Assembly (NCBI RefSeq): GCF_000234665.1
Contig: NC_018326.1
Span: forward strand, 496,001 to 560,000
Source of the DNA: Leishmania mexicana MHOM/GT/2001/U1103
Lineage: Eukaryota > Euglenozoa > Kinetoplastea > Trypanosomatida > Trypanosomatidae
Direction of reading: 5' to 3'
DNA length: 64,000 nucleotides
This document shows, piece after piece, positions 43,001-55,500 of the stretch. Position 1 is the stretch's first letter. The number at the start of each line of letters is the position of its first letter. The position numbers were made by a program, and so were the translations under genes. Under the pieces are notes generated by a model that searched no databases, had not been told where the DNA came from, and was given only the letters and a program-made list of their open reading frames with translations.

Positions 43001-43018
43001 AGATGCCGCGTAGAGCAT
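31034..43018 (-). CDS. Giant FAZ1-like coiled-coil protein with 28-residue repeats
   Basis: A predicted protein of about 4,000 residues, interrupted by two 100-N gaps. In order: a basic/Pro N terminus; an SH3/Tudor-like strand block (68-125, PGSVVVYEFLSDAQEWHWALGT); a coiled coil; a segment resembling the dynein stalk/microtubule-binding region (about 225-370); then coiled coil. Next come alternating arrays of a 28-residue repeat (core AQQSDRDAEMADLREQLREA) and copies of a roughly 100-residue domain resembling the FAZ1 conserved domain (VVTTHAVKLPGEDW to YPLTMELYRLRHGP) at 40310-40595 (divergent), 39781-40081, 36163-36463 and 32085-32385. The C-terminal coiled coil includes IECTDMLERLEEFVNLLEAA. 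Start 43018 is chosen because upstream frame is pyrimidine-rich leader. A false frameshift at about 33652 sits on a gap edge. FAZ1 family proteins build the flagellum attachment zone; that location is inferred. Confidence 0.85.
32085..32385 (-). other. FAZ1-like domain copy, C-terminal-most
   Basis: Encodes the block VVTTHAVKLPGEDW, EALREAFVADVSHAGHV, VEHIAFGMGSLLATV, YDYPLTMELYRLRHGP. It is nearly identical in DNA to copies at 36163-36463 and 39781-40081. The sequence after it leaves the repeat and enters the unique C terminus (TEIAELYRRLCDLEDEASAL). Confidence 0.75.
32750..33665 (-). repeat. 28-residue (84-bp) repeat array 1
   Basis: About 11 tandem 84-bp units ending at gap 1. Units vary at few positions (AEM/AEV, REA/REG, ARD/AMD). 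Unit order is the same as in 34328-35243. Confidence 0.92.
33666..33765. other. Assembly gap 1 (100 N)
   Basis: One hundred unknown bases inside the 28-residue repeat array. The repeat unit immediately at its low-coordinate side (about 33650-33656) has lost one base relative to every other unit (CAGCTGTCCCTC instead of CAGCTGCTCCCTC), a contig-edge error. Confidence 0.97.
33766..34060 (-). repeat. 28-residue repeat array 2
   Basis: About 3.5 units of the 84-bp repeat between gap 1 and the non-repeat linker (EDLSISHSAKDAEVADLREQ). Confidence 0.9.
34328..35845 (-). repeat. 28-residue repeat array 3
   Basis: About 18 tandem 84-bp units. The first roughly 11 match array 1 unit for unit at a constant offset of 1,578 bp. 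Confidence 0.92.
36163..36463 (-). other. FAZ1-like domain copy, middle
   Basis: Same domain as 32085-32385, here followed in protein order by the GAMREAAASSEICTALEK and EEAALEIRELREQLAITQ coiled-coil link and then another 28-residue array. A Q-to-P change (KPVEEAAL) next to it distinguishes this copy. Confidence 0.75.
36820..38680 (-). repeat. 28-residue repeat array 4
   Basis: About 22 tandem 84-bp units, the longest array in this gene. Each unit encodes four heptads of a continuous coiled coil rich in D, E, R, Q and A. Confidence 0.92.
38872..38971. other. Assembly gap 2 (100 N), probably hides a FAZ1-like unit
   Basis: The left flank ends at CAGCTTCCTCTA and the right flank begins at CTCCTCAGAAGC. 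In the intact unit these two points are 36036 and 36509, with 472 bp between them that include the FAZ1-like domain. Confidence 0.95.
39290..39465 (-). repeat. 28-residue repeat array 5 (two units)
   Basis: The shortest array, with two 84-bp units between the same linker sequences that flank the longer arrays. Array length is clearly variable between higher-order units. Confidence 0.9.
39781..40081 (-). other. FAZ1-like domain copy, first full copy
   Basis: Same domain and linkers as 36163-36463. It is preceded in protein order by unique coiled coil and by the diverged copy at 40310-40595. Confidence 0.75.
40310..40595 (-). other. Diverged FAZ1-like domain copy
   Basis: Encodes VVTTHHHKRLNGSGWCDVLQ, HPAELRRAAATDAAAVCHV, VEFYVEHPRQVTKRQLDARI and ECEYMLHHC. 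The spacing and the conserved TTH, GxxW, HPxxLR, CHV and F/YVEH/QH positions align with the full copies, but the sequence is clearly older and unhomogenised. Confidence 0.65.
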
Positions 43019-45756
43019 ATGGGCTAGACGGGAGACGATGTTGGAAGAGAGGTGTGAGAAATAAGATATACCGACGTAAACGCACGTCACCCTCTCTCTC
43101 TCCCTTCTCCTTTTGTTGGGGGAGGGGGGGTTCCACTCACACGCACGATGTGCTCGGCGGCAGCGGTGTGTGTGTGTGTGTGGGTGAGAGGGGGACGGGG
43201 GAGGTAAGAACAACAAACACGGCAGCAGCGGCGGCACCCACACCAACAAGGCACGCGTACGTCAAAAAAAAAAAACTAAGCGCGTGAAGGAGCGCACCAC
43301 CCGTGCGCGCAGGGGGAAGGGATCGAGGGAGAGGGAGGGGGGAAGGATGTCAAGCGGCACTAGTACGAGGAAGGACAGTGACGGCAGAAAAAGGAATACG
43401 TAACGACTGAGCGCAAAATGAAAAATCTGAGAGAGGGAGGCGAAGACGCACCGTCTCCAGAAAATGGACCGGACGTGCGTGTGTGCGTGTGTGTGCGTGT
43501 GCGTGTGCGTGTGTGTGGTACAACGACCAAAAGGAAGAGCAAGAGCCGAGACAACCAAAAATACGAACAACACAAGCACGCGGCAGAAAAAAGAGGCGGA
43601 GGAGGCGATCTCCCGTACAGCTCACCCTCACCCTCAATGTGTGTGTGTGGGGGGGGAGGCGCTGCGGATGTTTCTAATTGCTGCCAATCTTGTGGTCAGC
43701 GGTGCTCCTTGCCTACAGCACAATACGGATACAAGCACAGAAAAAAAAACGAAAACGCAAGCCGGAACGAGTAGATACAGGGGGAGGGGAGGGGGAGTCA
43801 ACCGCGACACTGCCTCGACCGCAGTGATCACCCTACGTGGTGCTGTCTCTGCCTTCTGACCTCCCGTGTACCCACCGGTGTCTCTCCTTGGTGGCTCGAG
43901 CACACGAAAGAGCAACAGAAAGAGAAGGCAGACACGCACCCTCGCAAAGATACGATGGAAGCTGCCGTCCTGCAACACTGACTGGCCTTGCTCACTTGCC
44001 CTGACTCTCTCTCTCCAAAACAAAGACCCCGCGTCGTCGTCGTCGTCTCGCGCTCGCCGTGACACCGACGCCTGTGCAAGAAGAAAAAAAAACGGGAGCA
44101 AGGCGAAGCCAAAGTGGGGGAGAGAGGGAGAGAGACTTGAATGGTGTCACACACGCACACGAAAATACCGGGAGGAAGGAGAGACGAATGTGTACACTAA
44201 TGAAGATCCGCCGTGATGCTCAATGACGGCCGCGGGAGCAACAACAAAAGTAGGGAAGTCGAACAGCCAGCCACCGAACACGGTCGTCCTGTGGTCGTCG
44301 TCGTATGGCGTAAGCGGAACCCACCCTCCAGAATCGAAAGGAAAACGGTAACGAACACCAAGCGGGAGAGGTGCGCAGAGCGATGGCAGCGCTTGGGCGC
44401 AGAAAAATAGGGAATGGGAAAGCCAAGGCGAAGTGCGCGTAGGCTCAGACAACTCCGAGCGTGGAAAGTGATAAGCCACCAAGCAGTAGCGCCGACGAGC
44501 AGCAATAGCGGTGTCTGCTGCAGCAGACGGAAAGCTGAACAAGAGGTATGCGCGCTCTGCGTCGCTCACACGTGAGTGTGCCAGTGTTCTCTTTTATGCG
44601 CGCCTAGCCGGGGTTAGGAAACTGAAAGAACAGGGCACGGTGGGAAAAAGGGGGAGGGGTACTGCACTGTACTACAAGGTACACTAGGTGGTACGTGTGC
44701 AGCGGTTCGGGGGAGGTGGAGGAGGAGTGGTGACAGTTTTTTTTTGTTTGGGGGGAGGAATAACCGATAAAGTCGGCAGCGAGAAAGACCCCTCTCGTGC
44801 CCTTCTACGCGGACGAAGAATCGTCGGGCCTCTTCGTCGTCGTCGTCTCTCTCTACACTCGTTCCTCTGCAGCGTGCACTCGCTCCTCACGTGGGGGGAA
44901 GGGGGAGGCGCCTAAAAAGGAGTCCAAGACGGTACTTCCGAGCGAGGCGAAGTGTAATGGCGGATGCGCCGCAGAAAAAGCGGAAAGGGGAAGGGTCCTA
45001 GCTCGACCTCTCTCCCTCTGCCCTTCCCTCGCTTCAGCTTATGTTTCTTCTATCGAGGACGGCGGTGACGGGAGCACTGAGCCGTGTACGTGCACTACTA
45101 TGTCCGTGTTTGGGGGGAGGGGTGTATGCGAAGGCATGTGCAGCCGATCGCTTCACTGGTCGAGAAACAAAAAAGGGGGCATGAAGAGACGTACATACGA
45201 ATCGTGATGGGACGAAGCAGCAGCAGCAGCGGCGGGGAGCGGGGGGAGGGGGGCATCACAAGTGCCGTGGCTATGCGGCTAATGAGGAGAATAAGCAGTG
45301 AAACAACGCAATGACATTGTGTCACTCGACTTCCCTGTGGCGCGCCGCGGGGAGGCTGCGCCGTGCACTGCGAGTGTGGGGAGCAGGAGGGGAAGCGGTG
45401 GAGGGACAGAGACACTCATCGATGTGGTGCAGCTGCGTTGTTGTTGCCGTTTCCTCTTCGCTTTCCCTCGTTCCCACCCAGCCTTTGGCGTGTGCAGAGC
45501 TTTTGCGTGGTCGCCGGTCATTCGAAGGCGCTTCGCTTCGCACGTTGTCTTTCCGCTTACGGGTTTTCGTTTTCGTCGCCGAGTCCCCAGCGCAACTGTG
45601 CGCGTGGCGGCAGTGGCGGCTTGCGTGCACAATCTCGTTCGCTGAGCAGCTCCCCGCCACAGCGCAGACAATCCAATGAAAAAAATCAAAAAAAAAACGG
45701 GCAAACACACGAGAGCGGCCACGCCGCAACGATTGAAAGACACACGTGTACAGACG

Positions 45757-45957
45757 AATTCCGAAGAAAAAGAAGAGAGATGACGGCGCGTACGTCGAGG
45801 ATGATGCTCACGCTGGCACGGACGCCCAAGAAGGGGCGGGAGAATGTGTGTGCCGTCACGGAACGAAGAGGAAGACGAAGAAAAGGAGGCCACAATGCGA
45901 GGCGCAAGCGCAAAAACCAACACCGGCACACGAGGTGATCAAAGGTAGACACACCCA
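45757..45957. repeat. 201-bp sequence duplicated across gap 3, left copy
   Basis: Identical to 46058-46258, starting AATTCCGAAG and ending ACACACCCA. The two copies abut the two sides of gap 3, as expected for overlapping contig ends that were not merged. Confidence 0.9.
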
Positions 45958-46057
45958 NNNNNNNNNNNNNNNNNNNNNNNNNNNNNNNNNNNNNNNNNNN
46001 NNNNNNNNNNNNNNNNNNNNNNNNNNNNNNNNNNNNNNNNNNNNNNNNNNNNNNNNN
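45958..46057. other. Assembly gap 3 (100 N)
   Basis: One hundred unknown bases flanked by the same 201-bp sequence on both sides. It is probably a false gap. Confidence 0.95.
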
Positions 46058-46258
46058 AATTCCGAAGAAAAAGAAGAGAGATGACGGCGCGTACGTCGAG
46101 GATGATGCTCACGCTGGCACGGACGCCCAAGAAGGGGCGGGAGAATGTGTGTGCCGTCACGGAACGAAGAGGAAGACGAAGAAAAGGAGGCCACAATGCG
46201 AGGCGCAAGCGCAAAAACCAACACCGGCACACGAGGTGATCAAAGGTAGACACACCCA
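46058..46258. repeat. 201-bp sequence duplicated across gap 3, right copy
   Basis: Exact copy of 45757-45957 at an offset of 301 bp. It is likely the same genomic segment assembled twice. Confidence 0.9.
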
Positions 46259-46519
46259 CACAGAGAAAGACGTGCTTGCTGGACAGGAGGGGGAGGAGGA
46301 GGAGCGGGGTGGTACGGAAACAACAACGTACCCGTGATGTGGCGCATACGCTTTTCGAGAAGCGTACCCACGGCGGAGAGCAGGAGTGGGGAAGCAGACC
46401 ATGCAATCACGGTAAAGATCCTCCCACTTGCCCAGCGTCACCTTCTCCGTCCACACTGGACTTCACCACCGCCCGTTCCCCTTCTCCTCTCACCATCGGT
46501 TGCGCCGTTACGGTGGGGT

Positions 46520-49500
46520 TTAGACTGCGAAGTTGCTGCTGCTGCATGTGCTGGGCAGTCCATAGTTACTGTTCACCTCCATGTCTGCCTTGTCGTCGGC
46601 CATCTCGTCCTCCTCAGCATTCCGCATCATGGCCAGTTCCCGCATCATCTGCTCTGAAAACTGCAGCTGCGACTCGTGCGCTTGCATTCGAAGTTCGCGC
46701 TCCTCCACTAGCGACCGCAGCGCATCCTTCAGGGCAGCCATGTAGGTGCCACACACCTTCTCCGCCTCGTCGAGCTCGTCGGCCAAGCCTTCCTTGTCGC
46801 GGCGAAGTTGCTCCACGCGGCTAAGATGATGCAGCAACACCTCGCGTAACCCCTGAGCTACCGCGTAACCCTCTCCTGAAAAGGCTGCGTCGAGCGCAGA
46901 TATGCTGATGCTCTCGTCCACCCCTGCCCCCGCATCGCCGCTGTCCTTTCGGCGCTGGGGCTGTGCTGCCGCCAGCAAGTTCGGCAGCAACTCGCGAAAC
47001 ACCTCTATTCCCTCCTTAAAGCGGTCCCGCTCTGACGTTGCGCTAACTAACTCAACACGATGCGTCGCCGCGTCCATCTCGATGGCCTTCCGCAACTGGG
47101 TGCACCGATACTCTGCCTCGTAAAGTGTTTGCGATAAAACCAGTTCGTTTGTGCGCGATGCATCTAGCATCTCCACGGACTTTTCCAGCTTCTCCAGCGT
47201 GTCGGCATAGGCTGCTGCCGTCTCGTCCACCTGTCTCGACAGCGCTGAGGCTTGCGCGTGAGCATCGGTCAGATCGGCGTTTTTATCGGATAAAGCGGAA
47301 GTCAGTACTTGCACTTCCTCCTGCAAGTCGACGATCTGTTCGACCTGCACCCGCATCGCCTCGTCTTGGGCGGCAACACGAGCCACATACATGTCTAAGG
47401 AGCGGCGCGCTTCTGCTTCTGCGCTCACCAAGCCGTCGCGATCGTCGTCGTGCTGGCGGCGCAGCTCGTACATGTCCTCCTCCGCCGCAAACAAGCGGTC
47501 CCGCAACTCGCGCTCACTCTCGCGGGCCTCCAACAACAACGCCGCGAACTCCTCCAGCCGCTCCAAGCTGTCCGTGCACTCTCGCCGTGATGCGGCCACG
47601 ACTTCCGCCAGTGCCGCTTTGGCAGCGCGCAACAAGTCCGTTCTTTTCTCTGACCAGTCAGACGTGAATGCCTGGCAGGCACACGCCTCCTCCAGCTGCG
47701 CGAAAATACGTGCCAGAGCCTCCTCCGCCAAGAGTTTCTCCTCGGCTCGGCTCGGAACTGCCCATCGCATAGGGTCCGGCAGTGTATGCCCCTCAACGAT
47801 CCGCCGGAAGAGTGCCCACGTCGCTGGAAACGGATACTCAGCGATACGGTCCTTCAACTCACTGCCCTCCACGTCCGTGTTGTGCTCCACGCAAAACTCA
47901 GCGTGCAGACTACCGAGAGCATACTTCACATGCCGTACGCGGTCCACGTTTACATGGCAAGCGCGGCTGCAGTCCACACGCAGCCTCCAAATCAGCTCCT
48001 CCTCGCACACACTCGCCACCAACGCCCACCCCTCGCCCTCCATTCTGCGCCGCACACACGTCTCGCACAGCGGCTTTCCCTCGACGCAGTTGTCGCGCCG
48101 TTCATCGTACCACCGCAGCTCCTCCACAGCTTCCTTCGCAGTCATCAACTCAACTTCCAGTACTAAGAATTTTTCTCTGCACTCCGCCAGCGCACTGCGC
48201 AGCTCCTCCGTCTCGGACACGCTGCGCCGCCGATCACCAGCACCCGCTAGCAACTCCCGCTCACCGCCACCACCAGAGCTAGAAACACCGCGTCCATCAT
48301 CCACAATACCACCCTTCATCGACCCTCCATCGCCAAACCACCCCAACGCATCCCTTTTCCCCTCAGACCCTTCGCACAGAGACTCTATCACAACACCACG
48401 ATCAGCAACTCCTTCCACATGAAGAACCACCGCAGCCCCAGCTAGCAACTGCGACCTCTCTTCCTGCCCCATGGCAACTTTCCTACTAACTCCCTCGCGC
48501 TGTGCCTCAGCCAGCAGCTGGCGGAGCTCAGCTACCTCCGCCTCCTGCTGCGCCACCTGGTCCCGCAGCGCCTGCACAGTGGCGCCGCTGTCGCGCTGTC
48601 GGGCGCCGGCGGCCTGAGCCTCGCGCTGTGCCTCAGCCAGCAGCTGGCGGAGATCAGCTACCTCCGCCTCCTGCTCTGCCACCTGGTCCCGCAGCGCCTG
48701 CACAGTGGCGCCGCTCTCGAGGGACCGAGCAGCGGCCACTGGGGCCCCGCGCTGTGCCTCAGCCAGCAGCTGGCGGAGCGCAATCATCTCCGCCTCCTGC
48801 TCCGCCACCTGGTCCCGCAGCGCCTGCACAGTGGCGCCGCTGTCGCGCTGTCGGGCGCCGGCGGCCTGAGCCTCGCGCTGTGCCTCAGCCAGCAGCTGGC
48901 GGAGATCAGCTACCTCCGCCTCCTGCTCTGCCACCTGGTCCCGCAGCGCCTGCACAGTGGCGCCGCTCTCGAGGGACCGAGCACCGGCCACTGGGGCCCC
49001 GCGCTGTGCCTCAGCCAGCAGCTGGCGGAGCGCAATCATCTCCGCCTCCTGCTCCGCCATCTGGTCCCGCAGCGCCTGCACAGTGGCGCCACTCTCGAGG
49101 GACCGAGCAGCGGCCACTGGGGCCCCGCGCTGTGCCTCAGCCAGCAGCTGGCGGAGCGCAATCATCTCCGCCTCCTGCTCCGCCACCTGGTCCCGCAGCG
49201 CCTGCACAGTGGCGCCGCTCTCGAGGGACCGAGCACCGGCCACTGGGGCCCCGCGCTGTGCCTCAGCCAGCAGCTGGCGGAGCGCAATCATCTCCGCCTC
49301 CTGCTCCGCCACCTGGTCCCGCAGCGCCTGCACAGTGGCGCCGCTCTCGAGGGACCGAGCACCGGCCACTGGGGCCCCGCGCTGTGGCTCAGCCAGCAGC
49401 TGGCGGAGCTCAGCTACCTCCGCCTCCTGCTCCGCCATCTGGTCCCGCAGCGCCTGCACAGTGGCGCCACTCTCGAGGGACCGAGCACCGGCCACTGGGG

Positions 49501-52500
49501 CCCCGCGCTGTGCCTCAGCCAGCAGCTGGCGGAGCTCAGCTACCTCCGCCTCCTGCTCCGCCATCTGGTCCCGCAGCGCCTGCACAGTGGCGCCACTCTC
49601 GAGGGACCGAGCACCGGCCACTGGGGCCCCGCGCTGTGCCTCAGCCAGCAGCTGGCGGAGCTCAGCTACCTCCGCCTCCTGCTCCGCCATCTGGTCCCGC
49701 AGCGCCTGCACAGTGGCGCCACTCTCGAGGGACCGAGCACCGGCCACTGGGGCCCCGCGCTGTGCCTCAGCCAGCAGCTGGCGGAGCTCAGCTACCTCCG
49801 CCTCCTGCTCCGCCATCTGGTCCCGCAGCGCCTGCACAGTGGCGCCGCTCTCGAGGGACCGAGCACCGGCCACTGGGGCCCCGCGCTGTGCCTCAGCCAG
49901 CAGCTGGCGGAGCGCAATCATCTCCGCCTCCTGCTCCGCCATCTGGTCCCGCAGCGCCTGCACAGTGGCGCCGCTGTCGCGCTGTCGGGCGCCGGCGGCC
50001 TGAGCCTCGCGCTGTGCCTCAGCCAGCAGCTGGCGGAGCTCAGCTACCTCCGCCTCCTGCTCCGCCATCTGGTCCCGCAGCGCCTGCACAGTGGCGCCGC
50101 TCTCGAGGGACCGAGCAGCGGCCACTGGGGCCCCGCGCTGTGCCTCAGCCAGCAGCTGGCGGAGCGCAATCATCTCCGCCTCCTGCTCCGCCACCTGGTC
50201 CCGCAGCGCCTGCACAGTGGCGCCGCTCTCGAGGGACCGAGCACCGGCCACTGGGGCCCCGCGCTGTGCCTCAGCCAGCAGCTGGCGGAGCTCAGCTACC
50301 TCCGCCTCCTGCTCCGCCATCTGGTCCCGCAGCGCCTGCACAGTGGCGCCGCTCTCGAGGGACCGAGCACCGGCCACTGGGGCCCCGCGCTGTGCCTCAG
50401 CCAGCAGCTGGCGGAGCTCAGCTACCTCCGCCTCCTGCTCCGCCATCTGGTCCCGCAGCGCCTGCACAGTGGCGCCGCTCTCGAGGGACCGAGCACCGGC
50501 CACTGGGGCCCCGCGCTGTGGCTCAGCCAGCAGCTGGCGGAGCTCAGCTACCTCCGCCTCCTGCTCCGCCATCTGGTCCCGCAGCGCCTGCACAGTGGCG
50601 CCGCTCTCGAGGGACCGAGCACCGGCCACTGGGGCCCCGCGCTGTGCCTCAGCCAGCAGCTGGCGGAGCTCAGCTACCTCCGCCTCCTGCTCCGCCATCT
50701 GGTCCCGCAGCGCCTGCACAGTGGCGCCACTCTCGAGGGACCGAGCAGCGGCCACTGGGGCCCCGCGCTGTGCCTCAGCCAGCAGCTGGCGGAGCGCAAT
50801 CATCTCCGCCTCCTGCTCCGCCACCTGGTCCCGCAGCGCCTGCACAGTGGCGCCGCTCTCGAGGGACCGAGCACCGGCCACTGGGGCCCCGCGCTGTGCC
50901 TCAGCCAGCAGCTGGCGGAGCGCAATCATCTCCGCCTCCTGCTCCGCCATCTGGTCCCGCAGCGCCTGCACAGTGGCGCCGCTGTCGCGCTGTCGGCCGC
51001 CGGCGGCCTGAGCCTCGCGCTGTGCCTCAGCCAGCAGCTGGCGGAGCGCAATCATCTCCGCCTCCTGCTCCGCCATCTGGTCCCGCAGCGCCTGCACAGT
51101 GGCGCCGCTGTCGCGCTGTCGGGCGCCGGCGGCCTGAGCCTCGCGCTGTGCCTCAGCCAGCAGCTGGCGGAGCGCAATCATCTCCGCCTCCTGCTCCGCC
51201 ACCTGGTCCCGCAGCGCCTGCACAGTGGCGCCGCTCTCGAGGGACCGAGCACCGGCCACTGGGGCCCCGCGCTGTGCCTCAGCCAGCAGCTGGCGGAGCG
51301 CAATCATCTCCGCCTCCTGCTCCGCCACCTGGTCCCGCAGCGCCTGCACAGTGGCGCCGCTGTCGCGCTGTCGGCCGCCGGCGGCCTGAGCCTCGCGCTG
51401 TGCCTCAGCCAGCAGCTGGCGGAGCGCAATCATCTCCGCCTCCTGCTCCGCCATCTGGTCCCGCAGCGCCTGCACAGTGGCGCCGCTGTCGCGCTGTCGG
51501 GCGCCGGCGGCCTGAGCCTCGCGCTGTGCCTCAGCCAGCAGCTGGCGNNNNNNNNNNNNNNNNNNNNNNNNNNNNNNNNNNNNNNNNNNNNNNNNNNNNN
51601 NNNNNNNNNNNNNNNNNNNNNNNNNNNNNNNNNNNNNNNNNNNNNNNCTGGGGCCCGCGCTGTGCCTCAGCCAGCAGCTGGCGGAGCGCAATCATCTCCG
51701 CCTCCTGCTCCGCCACCTGGTCCCGCAGCGCCTGCACAGTGGCGCCGCTCTCGAGGGACCGAGCACCGGCCACTGGGGCCCCGCGCTGTGCCTCAGCCAG
51801 CAGCTGGCGGAGCTCAGCTACCTCCGCCTCCTGCTCCGCCATCTGGTCCCGCAGCGCCTGCACAGTGGCGCCGCTCTCGAGGGACCGAGCACCGGCCACT
51901 GGGGCCCCGCGCTGTGCCTCAGCCAGCAGCTGGCGGAGCTCAGCTACCTCCGCCTCCTGCTCCGCCATCTGGTCCCGCAGCGCCTGCACAGTGGCGCCGC
52001 TCTCGAGGGACCGAGCACCGGCCACTGGGGCCCCGCGCTGTGGCTCAGCCAGCAGCTGGCGGAGCTCAGCTACCTCCGCCTCCTGCTCCGCCATCTGGTC
52101 CCGCAGCGCCTGCACAGTGGCGCCGCTCTCGAGGGACCGAGCACCGGCCACTGGGGCCCCGCGCTGTGCCTCAGCCAGCAGCTGGCGGAGCTCAGCTACC
52201 TCCGCCTCCTGCTCCGCCATCTGGTCCCGCAGCGCCTGCACAGTGGCGCCACTCTCGAGGGACCGAGCAGCGGCCACTGGGGCCCCGCGCTGTGCCTCAG
52301 CCAGCAGCTGGCGGAGCGCAATCATCTCCGCCTCCTGCTCCGCCATCTGGTCCCGCAGCGCCTGCACAGTGGCGCCGCTGTCGCGCTGTCGGGCGCCGGC
52401 GGCCTGAGCCTCGCGCTGTGCCTCAGCCAGCAGCTGGCGGAGCGCAATCATCTCCGCCTCCTGCTCCGCCACCTGGTCCCGCAGCGCCTGCACAGTGGCG

Positions 52501-55500
52501 CCGCTCTCGAGGGACCGAGCACCGGCCACTGGGGCCCCGCGCTGTGCCTCAGCCAGCAGCTGGCGGAGCGCAATCATCTCCGCCTCCTGCTCCGCCACCT
52601 GGTCCCGCAGCGCCTGCACAGTGGCGCCACTCTCGAGGGACCGAGCACCGGCCACTGGGGCCCCGCGCTGTGCCTCAGCCAGCAGCTGGCGGAGCGCAAT
52701 CATCTCCGCCTCCTGCTCCGCCACCTGGTCCCGCAGCGCCTGCACAGTGGCGCCGCTCTCGAGGGACCGAGCAGCGGCCACTGGGGCCCCGCGCTGTGCC
52801 TCAGCCAGCAGCTGGCGGAGCTCAGCTACCTCCGCCTCCTGCTCCGCCATCTGGTCCCGCAGCGCCTGCACAGTGGCGCCACTCTCGAGGGACCGAGCAC
52901 CGGCCACTGGGGCCCCGCGCTGTGCCTCAGCCAGCAGCTGGCGGAGCTCAGCTACCTCCGCCTCCTGCTCCGCCATCTGGTCCCGCAGCGCCTGCACAGT
53001 GGCGCCACTCTCGAGGGACCGAGCACCGGCCACTGGGGCCCCGCGCTGTGCCTCAGCCAGCAGCTGGCGGAGCGCAATCATCTCCGCCTCCTGCTCCGCC
53101 ACCTGGTCCCGCAGCGCCTGCACAGTGGCGCCACTCTCGAGGGACCGAGCACCGGCCACTGGGGCCCCGCGCTGTGCCTCAGCCAGCAGCTGGCGGAGCG
53201 CAATCATCTCCGCCTCCTGCTCCGCCACCTGGTCCCGCAGCGCCTGCACAGTGGCGCCACTCTCGAGGGACCGAGCACCGGCCACTGGGGCCCCGCGCTG
53301 TGCCTCAGCCAGCAGCTGGCGGAGCGCAATCATCTCCGCCTCCTGCTCCGCCACCTGGTCCCGCAGCGCCTGCACAGTGGCGCCGCTCTCGAGGGACCGA
53401 GCAGCGGCCACTGGGGCCCCGCGCTGTGCCTCAGCCAGCAGCTGGCGGAGCTCAGCTACCTCCGCCTCCTGCTCCGCCATCTGGTCCCGCAGCGCCTGCA
53501 CAGTGGCGCCGCTGTCGCGCTGTCGGGCGCCGGCGGCCTGAGCCTCGCGCTGTGCCTCAGCCAGCAGCTGGCGGAGCGCAATCATCTCCGCCTCCTGCTC
53601 CCCCACCTGGTCCCGCAGCGCCTGCACAGTGGCGCCACTCTCGAGGGACCGAGCAGCGGCCACTGGGGCCCCGCGCTGTGCCTCAGCCAGCAGCTGGCGG
53701 AGCGCAATCATCTCCGCCTCCTGCTCCGCCATCTGGTCCCGCAGCGCCTGCACAGTGGCGCCGCTGTCGCGCTGTCGGCCGCCGGCGGCCTGAGCCTCGC
53801 GCTGTGCCTCAGCCAGCAGCTGGCGGAGCGCAATCATCTCCGCCTCCTGCTCCGCCATCTGGTCCCGCAGCGCCTGCACAGTGGCGCCGCTGTCGCGCTG
53901 TCGGGCGCCGGCGGCCTGAGCCTCGCGCTGTGCCTCAGCCAGCAGCTGGCGGAGCGCAATCATCTCCGCCTCCTGCTCCGCCACCTGGTCCCGCAGCGCC
54001 TGCACAGTGGCGCCGCTCTCGAGGGACCGAGCAGCGGCCACTGGGGCCCCGCGCTGTGCCTCAGCCAGCAGCTGGCGGAGCGCAATCATCTCCGCCTCCT
54101 GCTCCGCCATCTGGTCCCGCAGCGCCTGCACAGTGGCGCCGCTGTCGCGCTGTCGGCCGCCGGCGGCCTGAGCCTCGCGCTGTGCCTCAGCCAGCAGCTG
54201 GCGGAGCGCAATCATCTCCGCCTCCTGCTCCGCCATCTGGTCCCGCAGCGCCTGCACAGTGGCGCCGCTGTCGCGCTGTCGGGCGCCGGCGGCCTGAGCC
54301 TCGCGCTGTGCCTCAGCCAGCAGCTGGCGGAGCGCAATCATCTCCGCCTCCTGCTCCGCCACCTGGTCCCGCAGCGCCTGCACAGTGGCGCCGCTCTCGA
54401 GGGACCGAGCACCGGCCACTGGGGCCCCGCGCTGTGCCTCAGCCAGCAGCTGGCGGAGCTCAGCTACCTCCGCCTCCTGCTCCGCCATCTGGTCCCGCAG
54501 CGCCTGCACAGTGGCGCCGCTCTCGAGGGACCGAGCACCGGCCACTGGGGCCCCGCGCTGTGCCTCAGCCAGCAGCTGGCGGAGCGCAATCATCTCCGCC
54601 TCCTGCTCCGCCACCTGGTCCCGCAGCGCCTGCACAGTGGCGCCGCTCTCGAGGAACCGAGCAGCGGCCACTGGGGCCCCGCGCTGTGCCTCAGCCAGCA
54701 GCTGGCGGAGCTCAGCTACCTCCGCCTCCTGCTCCGCCATCTGGTCCCGCAGCGCCTGCACAGTGGCGCCGCTCTCGAGGGACCGAGCACCGGCCACTGG
54801 GGCCCCGCGCTGTGCCTCAGCCAGCAGCTGGCGGAGCGCAATCATCTCCGCCTCCTGCTCCGCCACCTGGTCCCGCAGCGCCTGCACAGTGGCGCCGCTC
54901 TCGAGGGACCGAGCACCGGCCACTGGGGCCCCGCGCTGTGCCTCAGCCAGCAGCTGGCGGAGCGCAATCATCTCCGCCTCCTGCTCCGCCACCTGGTCCC
55001 GCAGCGCCTGCACAGTGGCGCCGCTCTCGAGGGACCGAGCACCGGCCACTGGGGCCCCGCGCTGTGCCTCAGCCAGCAGCTGGCGGAGCTCAGCTACCTC
55101 CGCCTCCTGCTCCGCCATCTGGTCCCGCAGCGCCTGCACAGTGGCGCCACTCTCGAGGGACCGAGCACCGGCCACTGGGGCCCCGCGCTGTGCCTCAGCC
55201 AGCAGCTGGCGGAGCTCAGCTACCTCCGCCTCCTGCTCCGCCATCTGGTCCCGCAGCGCCTGCACAGTGGCGCCGCTCTCGAGGGACCGAGCACCGGCCA
55301 CTGGGGCCCCGCGCTGTGCCTCAGCCAGCAGCTGGCGGAGCGCAATCATCTCCGCCTCCTGCTCCGCCATCTGGTCCCGCAGCGCCTGCACAGTGGCGCC
55401 GCTGTCGCGCTGTCGGGCGCCGGCGGCCTGAGCCTCGCGCTGTGCCTCAGCCAGCAGCTGGCGGAGCTCAGCTACCTCCGCCTCCTGCTCCGCCATCTGG

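Larger units (their letters stand above)
43019..46519. other. 3.5-kb spacer between the two giant repeat genes
   Basis: No gene seen. It contains the 28-residue-repeat gene's leader, with a pyrimidine-rich stretch and AG at 43025-43024 only 5 nt from the ATG. It also contains the 3' untranslated region of the 42-residue-repeat gene, a GT microsatellite at about 43474-43517, an A run at 43264-43275, and gap 3. Confidence 0.65.
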
